Shown here in pieces: positions 39,157-47,648 of a stretch of DNA of 64,000 nucleotides. The notes below the pieces were generated by a model, which was given only the letters and a program-made list of their open reading frames with translations, was not told the DNA's origin and ran no database searches. A program made the translations under genes and the position numbers. Numbering within the stretch: position 1 is the first letter of the stretch; each line of letters begins with the position of its first letter. The DNA is from an uncultured Collinsella sp. Lineage in GTDB: Bacteria > Actinomycetota > Coriobacteriia > Coriobacteriales > Coriobacteriaceae. Where the stretch lies: contig UQIB01000007.1 in assembly GCA_900541015.1 (NCBI GenBank), positions 14,359-78,358 of the forward strand. Direction: 5' to 3'.

Positions 39157-42044
39157 TCGAGGACGCGGTTTCGCCAGGAACGCCGCAGTTTGTCATCGAC
39201 TCCTATGCCACGCTTGCCGAACGCGCCAAAACGCAGTCCTTCGGCCTCATCGAGGAAGATGTGATTGTCCTCGATACCGAGACCACAGGTCTTTCGGTGC
39301 AGGACAACGAGCTGATCGAGATCTCGGCGGCCCGTCTTTCGGGCCGCGAGATCGTCGGCCGTTTCGATACCTTCGTGCATCCCAAGCAGCTGATTCCCGC
39401 CGAGATTACCGAGCTCACGAGCATTACAAATGCCGATGTGGCAGATGCCCCGTCGGCCGTTGAGGCCGTCGCCGCTCTCGCCGATTTTGTCGGTGGTTGC
39501 CCGGTGATCGCACATAACGCCACGTTCGACCGCTCGTTTATCGAGTCGGTCAAAGGCGGCGTCAACGTGAGCGATATTTGGATCGATTCGCTGGCACTGT
39601 CGCGCATCGCGCTTCCGCGCCTGGCCTCGCACAAGCTGTCTTTTATGGCCGATCTGTTTGGCTGTGACTCGGTATCACACCGTGCCAATGCCGACGTCGA
39701 CGCCCTGTGTGGCGTATGGCGCGTGTTGCTCGTGGCGCTCACCGACTTGCCCCAGGGCCTCATGGCTCGCCTAGCCGACATGCATCCGGATGTGCCTTGG
39801 TCCTATCGTCCTATCTTCTCATTCTTGGCGGGGCAGGACCCTGGTTCTATCTTCTCTCTCAGCGCCGCTCGTACTGACGTTCTCAAGGCCGATCGCGCCG
39901 ACGATCGGGTGGACACCGACGAACTGCTGGTCCTCAAGATGCCGAGTCGTGAGGAGATTGAGGCAGACTATGCGCCGGGTGGCCTGGTCAATCGCATGTA
40001 TCCCACTTACGAGCCACGTGATGAGCAGATCGCGATGGCGCTCGAGGTCCGCGATGCGCTGGTCACGGGCACTCATCGTGTAATTGAGGCGGGCACAGGC
40101 GTCGGCAAATCGATGGCCTATCTGGTGCCTTTTGCCGAGGCGGCACGCCGTAACAACATCACGGTTGGTATTGCGACCAAATCGAACAATCTTGCAGACC
40201 AGCTCATGTACCATGAGCTGCCAAAACTTGCCGAGCAACTGGACGGTGGTCTGTCATTTTGCGCTCTCAAGGGCTATGACCACTATCCGTGCCTGCGCAA
40301 GCTTGAGCGCATGAGCCGCGGCCAGGTCGAGATTACCACCAAGCGCGATCCGGCGGACACGCTCACGGCAGTCGCGGTCATTATGGCGTACGTCTGCCAA
40401 TCAGCCGATGGCGACCTCGACTCGCTTGGCATTCGGTGGCGCAGCGTCAACCGCCCCGACTTTACGACGGCCTCGCGCGAGTGTGCTCGCCGCCTCTGCC
40501 CGTTTTTCCCTGATAAATGTTTGGTCCACGGCGCTCGCCGTCGTGCGGCGCATGCCGATGTGGTGGTCACCAACCATTCCCTGCTGTTCCGCAATGTTGC
40601 GGCCGAGGGCAGGATTTTGCCTCCGATTCGTCATTGGGTAATCGACGAGGCTCATTCTATCGAGCGCGAGGCGCGCCGTCAGTGGGCGCGCGTGGTGTCG
40701 GCGGACGAATCACGCGTTCTGTTTGAGCGCCTGGGTGGCTCGAGCACCGGTGCGCTAAGCCAGGTCTCCCGTGATTTGGCAACCTCCGAGGGCTCTACGC
40801 TCTATTTGGGCCTTACTGCCAAGGCGACGTCGACGGTTGCGCGCGCGAGCATGGCAATCGCCGACATGTTCGATGGCGTTCGCGAGCTCGGCCGCCGTGC
40901 CCGTGGGGGTTATGACAATGCCAATCTATGGATTGGCCCCGAGCTGCGCGAATCTGACGACTGGCATGATTTCTTACCGTCGGCCTACACTGCCATCGAC
41001 GCATTGGAACAAGCTGACAAGAGCGTCGACGCGCTGGTGCAAGCCGTCGCCGCCGACAAGCCCGAGGTTGTTGTCGACCTGGGTGATATTTCGCGCCGCC
41101 TGCACGAGCTGGCCGAGAACCTCAAACTCATCATTGACGGCACCGATGAACACTACGTGTATTCGCTGCAGGTCAATCGCAGGCTGCGTGCCGGCGGAGA
41201 GTCAATGACCGCAGAGCGCATCGACATTGGCGAGGCCTTGGCAACCGAGTGGCTGCCCGAGGTTCACACGGCTATCTTTGCCTCGGCGACCATGACGGTG
41301 TCCAAAAGCTTTGAACACTTTAACCACGCGGTCGGCCTCGATCGCATCGGTGCTTCAACATCCTCATCGCTGCACTTGGACTCGAGCTACGACTTCGATT
41401 CGAACATGGCTGTAGTCGTTGCGGGCGATATCCCCGATCCGCGCGATCGCGAGAGCTATCTTACGGCGCTCGAGCGCGTGCTGGTCGACGCCCATCTTGC
41501 CATGGGCGGATCGGTGCTCACACTGTTCACCAATCGGCGCGACATGGAAGACCTGTACGCCCGCGTTGAGCCCAAGATGGCCCGTGCGGGTCTGGAGCTC
41601 AACTGCCAGCAGCGCAACTCATCTCCTCGTCGCCTGCGCGATCGGTTTATCAACGAGCCGACTTCATCGCTTTTTGCGCTTAAGGCCTTCTGGGAGGGGT
41701 TTGACGCCAGCGGCGAGACGCTGCGTTGCGTCATCATTCCCAAGCTGCCGTTCTCGAGCCCCACGGACCCGCTCTCGTGCGAGCGCAACCTGCGCGAAGA
41801 CCGCGCTTGGGCGCGCTATTCGCTGCCCGAGGCGGTGCTCGAGGTTAAGCAGGCGGCCGGCCGCCTTATCCGCTCGTCGACCGATTGCGGCGTGCTGATT
41901 CTGGCCGACCCGCGCCTGGTGACGAAGGGCTACGGAAAGAAGTTCTTAACGTCGCTGCCCACGAGCTCCTACCAGCGCATCGAATCGGCGCAGATCGGTC
42001 ACTATCTGCAACTGTGGCGCGCACGTCACGAGCGGCGGCGCTAA
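39150..42044 (+). CDS. dinG: Exonuclease domain fused to DinG-family helicase
   Basis: 964 aa, the Gram-positive DinG layout. Residues of about 35-205 are a DEDDh 3'-5' exonuclease of the PolC-epsilon type (VLDTETTGL, VIAHNATFDRSF, HRANADVDAL). The XPD-like helicase follows: Walker A EAGTGVGKSMA, an iron-sulfur type Cys cluster (Cys residues in YPCLRKLE, VCQSADG, CARRLCPF, DKCLVH), and DEAH box VIDEAHSIE. The C-terminal motif is QAAGRLIRSSTDCG. Overlaps ddl by seven bases, so co-translated. Likely role: processing of unusual DNA or R-loop structures. Confidence 0.93.
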   Translation: MLIEDAVSPGTPQFVIDSYATLAERAKTQSFGLIEEDVIVLDTETTGLSVQDNELIEISAARLSGREIVGRFDTFVHPKQLIPAEITELTSITNADVADAPSAVEAVAALADFVGGCPVIAHNATFDRSFIESVKGGVNVSDIWIDSLALSRIALPRLASHKLSFMADLFGCDSVSHRANADVDALCGVWRVLLVALTDLPQGLMARLADMHPDVPWSYRPIFSFLAGQDPGSIFSLSAARTDVLKADRADDRVDTDELLVLKMPSREEIEADYAPGGLVNRMYPTYEPRDEQIAMALEVRDALVTGTHRVIEAGTGVGKSMAYLVPFAEAARRNNITVGIATKSNNLADQLMYHELPKLAEQLDGGLSFCALKGYDHYPCLRKLERMSRGQVEITTKRDPADTLTAVAVIMAYVCQSADGDLDSLGIRWRSVNRPDFTTASRECARRLCPFFPDKCLVHGARRRAAHADVVVTNHSLLFRNVAAEGRILPPIRHWVIDEAHSIEREARRQWARVVSADESRVLFERLGGSSTGALSQVSRDLATSEGSTLYLGLTAKATSTVARASMAIADMFDGVRELGRRARGGYDNANLWIGPELRESDDWHDFLPSAYTAIDALEQADKSVDALVQAVAADKPEVVVDLGDISRRLHELAENLKLIIDGTDEHYVYSLQVNRRLRAGGESMTAERIDIGEALATEWLPEVHTAIFASATMTVSKSFEHFNHAVGLDRIGASTSSSLHLDSSYDFDSNMAVVVAGDIPDPRDRESYLTALERVLVDAHLAMGGSVLTLFTNRRDMEDLYARVEPKMARAGLELNCQQRNSSPRRLRDRFINEPTSSLFALKAFWEGFDASGETLRCVIIPKLPFSSPTDPLSCERNLREDRAWARYSLPEAVLEVKQAAGRLIRSSTDCGVLILADPRLVTKGYGKKFLTSLPTSSYQRIESAQIGHYLQLWRARHERRR

Positions 42045-42958
42045 AGCGGACAGACGAGGGTTTTTGCCATATCGCACAGACGCTTTGACAGGGCGGGGTC
42101 ATCCAAGATGCGGATGGCTCCGCCCGCTGCGATTACCTGGCTCAGTAGCCAACGCTCGGAGCCGTAATGCACGGTTACCGTTGCCATGTCTGCCCCGCTG
42201 CGCTCGATTAGGGTGATGCCGGCCCAGTCCAGATGCTCCGCCATATCGAATGGCATCAGGAGCTTTGCGCTATGCTGCGTCCGGGCAAGAGAATCGTGGA
42301 GGGATGCGACGTCCGGTGCGTGAGACACGACGGAGTCTTCCGTCAAGGTGAGTCCCTCGATTTTATCCATGCGATAGGTGCGCTGCTCATCGACCGCGAT
42401 GTCCCAGGCAATCAGGTATGTTTGGTCGCCGTTTGCCGTAATGCGCAAGGGGTCGACCAGACGCTCGCGTGGCCGTGCATCGTCCATCGAGCGATACGAG
42501 ATGCGGCAACGAACACCGTCCTGAATGGCGCAGCTCAGCTGCTGCCAGTGCGACCCGTGGTTGACGGTGTCAAAGACGCGCTGGTTATAGCCGAGCTCTT
42601 CGGGTAGAAGGACATGTCGAATCCGAGCCGCCGCCTGGGGCTCAATCCCCAACGATTCAAGTTCATGGTTGAGCACAGCGCCCTCGGCGGCACTCAGGCG
42701 CAACGGTAGCACACGCCCGGCGTCACCGGTGAGGACCACACGCTCGCTGCGGCATTCGCAGATGATGCGCGCGCCCGATTCTCGGTCCGCGAGCGTCGAG
42801 ACGATCTCGAGAATCTCGTCGAGCGACACCCCTGTGATGTCAAAGCGGCTGCAAATCTCGGCTCGTGTCATGCCGCTCTCGCCGGCGGCGTAGAGGGCCT
42901 CCATGATGTCGATGGCGCGCGAGAGTCTCTGCTCGCTGGTGAGTTTACGCACGGGCAT
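42041..42958 (-). CDS. WYL-domain transcriptional regulator (PafC-like)
   Basis: About 305 aa. N-terminal winged-helix (SRAIDIMEALYAAGESGMTRAEICSRF in pieces), then a WYL domain: the position of the WYL triad reads CRISYRSMDDARPRERLVDPLRI and TYLIAWD. The C-terminal WCX extension ends with RWLLSQVIAAGG. The start is placed at MPVRKLT (42958); it overlaps the end of the preceding WYL gene by 14 bases. The paired arrangement matches PafB/PafC, which in mycobacteria act together as a DNA-damage activator; that role here is inference. Converges on dinG, with stops four bases overlapping. Confidence 0.85.
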   Translation of the reverse strand: MPVRKLTSEQRLSRAIDIMEALYAAGESGMTRAEICSRFDITGVSLDEILEIVSTLADRESGARIICECRSERVVLTGDAGRVLPLRLSAAEGAVLNHELESLGIEPQAAARIRHVLLPEELGYNQRVFDTVNHGSHWQQLSCAIQDGVRCRISYRSMDDARPRERLVDPLRITANGDQTYLIAWDIAVDEQRTYRMDKIEGLTLTEDSVVSHAPDVASLHDSLARTQHSAKLLMPFDMAEHLDWAGITLIERSGADMATVTVHYGSERWLLSQVIAAGGAIRILDDPALSKRLCDMAKTLVCPL

Positions 42959-43967
42959 GCTCGTGCACCGTCCTTTCAATGAGGCGGTTCCACGCCTGCT
43001 TGAGCGATTTGGGGGCCACGGGCCTCATGCCGTCCACGGCGTGGGCCATGCAAAATGAGGCGGCGGCTTCAAGGTCACGCACGTCAACGGTCCAGGTCCA
43101 TCCCGCATCGGTGTGTGCGAGCTCACCTCGCCCGCGCGTGAGGCCGTTGATCATATCGATCTGCGTCTGAGGGGCGAACGAGAACGTGGCTGCAACGGGC
43201 GGTCGGTCGGCAAAATCGAATTCAAAGAACAGATAGTCGTTGAGATTGAAGTCCGCAGGGATGGCGTAGGCCTTCGAAGGACGCCAAGCGCGAACGATAC
43301 GGTCGCAGCGGAATGTCCTGATGCCGTCGGTGACATTGTCGAGGCCGCAGAAGTACGCCACGCCCTCGCGTTCGAACATGCCGTAGACGCAGACGGTACG
43401 TTCTTTCTGCTCGCCGCGTCCGTTCTGATATAAAAATCGCAGCGCGCATCGCTCGGCAAAGGCGCTCCATACCGCATCGACGGTGGGAGAGCGGCGGATT
43501 GGTGCTTCGTCCACCGTCGTCCTACCGGTGAGATAGGCAATCTTGGAGCGAATATCGGCAAGCGGTGCGGCAAAGGTGGAAGAGCCGGCCGCTAGTGTCT
43601 GGTCGATGGCGTTGAGCAGGATATCGGCGTCGTCTGCGGTGATGAGGCCGCCTGCTGCAAAGGTGTGCTCGCGGTCGATTGTCCACGAGCTTTCCTCGGT
43701 CTCCTGCGCACCGGCGGGGCGAACCTCCTTGATTAAGATGCCACGCTCGAGCAGTTTGTCACGATCGCGCCGAAACTTGCGCTTATCCGAGTCGATGTTG
43801 CCGGAGCCATATCCCAGGTCGGAATCCAAGACGATCTGCTCGGTCGTCAGCGGTTCGGGGGAGCTGTTGAGCACAAAGAAAAGGTTGAGGATGCGCTGAG
43901 CCGTTTTATCGAAACTGGGCTCCGAACTTCCCTTTTTAATTGTCGCGGTCGCGTCGCTTGCCGTCAT
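42945..43967 (-). CDS. WYL-domain transcriptional regulator (PafB-like)
   Basis: 340 aa. N-terminal HTH (AQRILNLFFVLNSSPEPLTTEQI), a WYL domain with LRFLYQNGRGEQKERTV and RIVRAWRPSKAY, and a C-terminal WCX part. GAGGATTCT precedes the ATG at 43967. First of the overlapping two-gene operon. WYL domains sense ligands such as single-stranded DNA in characterised PafBC; nothing here tells the signal. Confidence 0.86.
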   Translation of the reverse strand: MTASDATATIKKGSSEPSFDKTAQRILNLFFVLNSSPEPLTTEQIVLDSDLGYGSGNIDSDKRKFRRDRDKLLERGILIKEVRPAGAQETEESSWTIDREHTFAAGGLITADDADILLNAIDQTLAAGSSTFAAPLADIRSKIAYLTGRTTVDEAPIRRSPTVDAVWSAFAERCALRFLYQNGRGEQKERTVCVYGMFEREGVAYFCGLDNVTDGIRTFRCDRIVRAWRPSKAYAIPADFNLNDYLFFEFDFADRPPVAATFSFAPQTQIDMINGLTRGRGELAHTDAGWTWTVDVRDLEAAASFCMAHAVDGMRPVAPKSLKQAWNRLIERTVHEHARA

Positions 43968-44165
43968 AGAATCCTCGCATGAGAAGGTAGTTTGCTGCCA
44001 TGATTTTAGTCCGATATGGAGATTAGGCTATATCCTTGTCCGCTCGGGGCGTTAAGATGGCCCGAATTCGGTCGTTTGCGCTCGCTCGGGGTATACTTTC
44101 GACTATATACGGTTCTAATGTGCATGCATTGGGCCTATTTGTCGGATTATGGATGTGGAGCGCAC

Positions 44166-47100
44166 ATGGCGAACACCCAGAACTATATTAACCACCTGCT
44201 GCAGAACACCGGCATTACGCCGGCATGCAGCGAAGAAGAGCGCTTGGCTGCCGAGGATATCGCTCAGATCTTCCGCAACCACGGCTTTGATCCCGAGGTT
44301 CAGGAGTTCAATGCCCCGGCGCCCAGTAGGTTGGCATTTGCCGTTACTGGTATTCTTGCGTTTGCCGGTGCCCTGCTGATGGGCATCGGCGGCGGTATCG
44401 GCTTGGTCGGCACCTTGCTGGCCATTGTCGGCGCCGTTCTTTACGTGCTCGAGCGCACGGGCCACCCCGTGGTTTCGCGTCTGGGCAAGACGGGCGTGAG
44501 CCAAAATGTCATCGCCTACCACAAGGCCTCGGGCCCGCTCGCGTCCCCGCGTAACCGCCCGGTGGTCGTTGTCGCACACTACGACTCTCCCCGTGCTGAG
44601 CTGCTCGCCCGCGAGCCTTATGCTTCGTATCGTGCGCTCATCGCCAAGCTGTTGCCCGTTGCCACGGTTGCCCCCGCTGCCGCCGCCATCCTGCGTATCC
44701 TGCCGCTCCCCGGCGCGCTCAAGGTTCTGCTGTGGATTTTCGCGATCCTCGCTTCCCTCGTTGCACTTGCCAACGCGGCAAACATCATCTCTAACCGCCA
44801 TATTCTTCCCTATACGTCCGGCGCGGTGTGCAACAAGTCTTCTGTCGCCGCTATGCTCGGCGTTATGGACAACGTTGCTCCCTTCCAGGGCGAAAACGAG
44901 TTTCCCGACGATGTTCCGTTCGATACCTATTTTGGGGAGCAGAAACGTCGTGCCGAGGAAATGGCGCGCGCAGCGGCGGAGTATGCCGCGGCCCAGCAGC
45001 AAAACGACTACGGCAACACCATCGAGTACGAAGAGCCTACCTACGTCGAGGACGAGTTCGGTCAGCCGATTGCTCCCGACGCTCAGACCGAGCCCGAACA
45101 GGGTGAGGCTTTCGACGAGCAGATCGAGGGCTTTGAGGGTGCGTCTGCCGACGAGACGCTGATTGGCGCCATCGTGCCCGAGGATCAGAATCAGGCTGTC
45201 CAGGCCGAAGAGTTCAATGACGAGGTTCCCGCTGCCGAGCCGGCGGAGGAGCCTGCCGCGGCTGAGCCCGAGCCCAAGCTCTATCGCAATGCCGCCGGCA
45301 ACATCCGCTTTGGTTCGGATGCCATCCGTGCGCTCGGAATGCTTCCCGAGTCCTGCACGCTCGATTACGAGGAGGGCGAGGAGCCGACGTTTGAGCCCGA
45401 GCCTGCCCCCGTTGTCACCGTGGATGATGAGTCTGCCGCGGTTACTGCTGCCGTTGCCGAGCCCGAGGCGGTGTCCGCGATCGATCCCGCGGCAGGACTG
45501 GACATTTTGGCTCCCGCCGCACCGGCGCAAGACGTTGCGGACGAGTCTGACGACGATTACGTTGAACAGCCGAGGCGCGTGTCTTACGAGAGCGATACTG
45601 ATTTCTCGGCCGAGATTCCCGCGGCAACGCCCCATGCCGACATTGCATCCGCGTTCTCGTCGATTGGCGCCAGCGCTTCCAACTTCTTTAAGGGTGCGCT
45701 TGCAAAGGGCAAGAAATTTGTCGACGATTTCGAGGAGAAGCGCGCTGCCGCACGCGAGGCTGCCGAGCAGGAGGCTATCGCTCAGCAGCAGGCAGCCGAG
45801 GCGGCACGTGAGCGCGCGGCGCAAGAGTTCGAGCAGAACGAGGCTATGCAGTCCGCGCCCGTCGACGCTGCCGAAGCTACGACGTCCTTTGAGTCCCAGC
45901 AACCGGCGTCCGCGGATGTTGTTGAGGCGACGACGTCTTTCGAGGCTCAGCAGCACGTCGATAGCACCATGTCGTTTGATGCCGCGCAGTTCGATTCCAC
46001 GATAACGTTTGAAAAGCAAGGCACCGCGATTGCCGAGCCCCTTCCTGTTTCCGATGAGCAGGGCGACGCGGCAGACGATGACGAGCCTATTGATGCCGCC
46101 GAAATCCAAGATGCCGCCGAGGACGAGCCCGTCGAGGCCAACTCTGACGAAGAGCAGTACGCGGCAGCCGAGCAAGATGATTCGACCGAGGTCGAGCAGG
46201 AGGAAGTGTCTGCGGTTTCTGAGGCTCCCGAGACAGATGAGTCGAGGCCTTACTCCACGCAGATTTTCACCATGCCGACCCCGAGTGGTTCCGGTGCCAC
46301 GGTTGCCGATGTTGCTCCCACCCAGGACGAAACGGTCGATTCCCTTATGGCCCAGATTTCCTCCCAGGCATCGCCGCGTCCGCAGATGAATGTTCCCGAT
46401 CCGGCGTCGGTTCCGTCGCCTGCACCTTCCTCGTCTCCGCTGGCTTCGGTCCCCGATCCGTCACTGCCGTCGATGAAGCAGGCAAACGTTGCGTCTCGCA
46501 CGTCGCTGTTCGACCTTCCCGACCCCTCCGCACAGGTCAACGACCCCTTTGCTACCGCTCAGGGTCCCGAACCCACATCGGCCCCCGTTGCGCCTCCTAT
46601 GCCCGTTGCGTCGGGCGCACAGCCGATCGAGACCATTTCGGCTCCCGCCCCTGCGGCACCCAAGTCTCGCAAGCGCGGCCTGGGCGGCCTGTTCGGTCGT
46701 AAAAAGAAAAACGAACAGGACAGCATGAGTGATTGGCTGGGCGTCGAAGACGATTACGATGCCAAGAAGTCCGGTCGCGGCATCGGTTCGTGGGATAATT
46801 TCGAGGACGATAACGATGGCTGGAAGGGTGGCGCTACGTCTTCCGACGGCGCTTCTTCCGAAGATATGCTCTCGGCTGTCGCCTCTATGGGCGATGATGA
46901 GCTGCTCGGTCACGATATCTGGTTTGTGGCAACGGGCGCCTCGGATTGTGATGGCGCCGGTATGAAGGCCTTCTTGGCTTCGCATCGCGATAAGCTCCGC
47001 GGCGTATTCTTCATCAATCTTGAATCCGTCGGCGCTGGTAGGCTTTCGGTGGTGACGGTTGAGGGCGAACAGCAGCTGCTCAAGGGCGATCGCCGCATCA

Positions 47101-47342
47101 TGAACCTGGTCAGCAAGGTGTGCAAGTCGTTCCATGTCGATTGTGGCGCGCTCGAGATGCCCTATGCCAAGACCGATGCCTATGCCGCGCTCGAGGCGAG
47201 CCGCCGAGCCCTCACCATCGCCGGCGTGGACGGCACGCGTCTGGCTTGCGCTCGTACCGAGGACGACCTGCCCCACAATGTCAACCCGACGAACATTGCC
47301 ACGGTATCCGAGGTCGTGACCGAGGTTATCCGCCGTTCGTAG
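44166..47342 (+). CDS. Large M28-peptidase-like membrane protein with long acidic insertion
   Basis: 1058 aa. N-terminal 235 residues: an M28-like start (YINHLLQNTGITPACSEEERLAAEDI), two membrane-helix regions (about 57-95 and 165-205) and the metal motif His138-Tyr-Asp140 (VVAHYDSPRAE). Residues of about 245-905 are low complexity, rich in Glu/Ala/Asp/Pro, with repeats such as ATTSFE(S/A)QQ and a Lys/Arg patch (SRKRGLGGLFGRKKKN). The M28 fold resumes at LLGHDIWFVATGASD and ends with His1037 (LPHNVNP). Where active peptidases have a metal Asp and the catalytic Glu pair, this protein has Asn223 and Ser926-Asp927. Possibly a pseudo-enzyme. ATG at 44166 after GGAG. Confidence 0.8.
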   Translation: MANTQNYINHLLQNTGITPACSEEERLAAEDIAQIFRNHGFDPEVQEFNAPAPSRLAFAVTGILAFAGALLMGIGGGIGLVGTLLAIVGAVLYVLERTGHPVVSRLGKTGVSQNVIAYHKASGPLASPRNRPVVVVAHYDSPRAELLAREPYASYRALIAKLLPVATVAPAAAAILRILPLPGALKVLLWIFAILASLVALANAANIISNRHILPYTSGAVCNKSSVAAMLGVMDNVAPFQGENEFPDDVPFDTYFGEQKRRAEEMARAAAEYAAAQQQNDYGNTIEYEEPTYVEDEFGQPIAPDAQTEPEQGEAFDEQIEGFEGASADETLIGAIVPEDQNQAVQAEEFNDEVPAAEPAEEPAAAEPEPKLYRNAAGNIRFGSDAIRALGMLPESCTLDYEEGEEPTFEPEPAPVVTVDDESAAVTAAVAEPEAVSAIDPAAGLDILAPAAPAQDVADESDDDYVEQPRRVSYESDTDFSAEIPAATPHADIASAFSSIGASASNFFKGALAKGKKFVDDFEEKRAAAREAAEQEAIAQQQAAEAARERAAQEFEQNEAMQSAPVDAAEATTSFESQQPASADVVEATTSFEAQQHVDSTMSFDAAQFDSTITFEKQGTAIAEPLPVSDEQGDAADDDEPIDAAEIQDAAEDEPVEANSDEEQYAAAEQDDSTEVEQEEVSAVSEAPETDESRPYSTQIFTMPTPSGSGATVADVAPTQDETVDSLMAQISSQASPRPQMNVPDPASVPSPAPSSSPLASVPDPSLPSMKQANVASRTSLFDLPDPSAQVNDPFATAQGPEPTSAPVAPPMPVASGAQPIETISAPAPAAPKSRKRGLGGLFGRKKKNEQDSMSDWLGVEDDYDAKKSGRGIGSWDNFEDDNDGWKGGATSSDGASSEDMLSAVASMGDDELLGHDIWFVATGASDCDGAGMKAFLASHRDKLRGVFFINLESVGAGRLSVVTVEGEQQLLKGDRRIMNLVSKVCKSFHVDCGALEMPYAKTDAYAALEASRRALTIAGVDGTRLACARTEDDLPHNVNPTNIATVSEVVTEVIRRS

Positions 47343-47363
47343 ACGGAGCTCTAAGGAGTCAAC

Positions 47364-47582
47364 GTGTTTTCGTATATTAAGCGCCATTGGCCTGTCTACG
47401 TGATTTTGACCTTGATTGCCATTGCGTTAGGATTTGGGGCTGCCTACATCGTGGGTGCAAAGGGCTCGACCCCCGCCTCCGCAATCAGCGAAGAGGTGGA
47501 GCAAGAACAGAGCACGGGTGCCGATGGGATTCCTGAGTCCGAGCAGGCAATCGTTGATGGTGGATCTTCGTCTGCAGAGTAG
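47364..47582 (+). CDS. Small single-TM protein downstream of the M28-like gene
   Basis: 72 aa. One membrane helix (residues 10-30, VYVILTLIAIALGFGAAYIV) and an acidic Ser/Glu-rich outer or inner tail. GTG start at 47364 with AAGGAG five bases upstream, 21 bases after the M28-like gene, so co-transcribed with it. No family recognised. Confidence 0.72.
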   Translation: MFSYIKRHWPVYVILTLIAIALGFGAAYIVGAKGSTPASAISEEVEQEQSTGADGIPESEQAIVDGGSSSAE

Positions 47583-47603
47583 ATACGGCGATTTACATGA
47601 TTG

Positions 47604-47642
47604 AAAGCGGGCGAGCCAGGGGACTGGCTCGCCCGCTTTTTC
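47604..47642. terminator. Bidirectional terminator between the small TM gene and the adhesin
   Basis: Stem AAGCGGGCGAGCCA/TGGCTCGCCCGCTT with a 6-nt loop, T-run on the plus side and, through the A-run, TTTCAATC on the minus side. Serves the two convergent genes. Confidence 0.9.
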
Positions 47643-47648
47643 ATCGCG

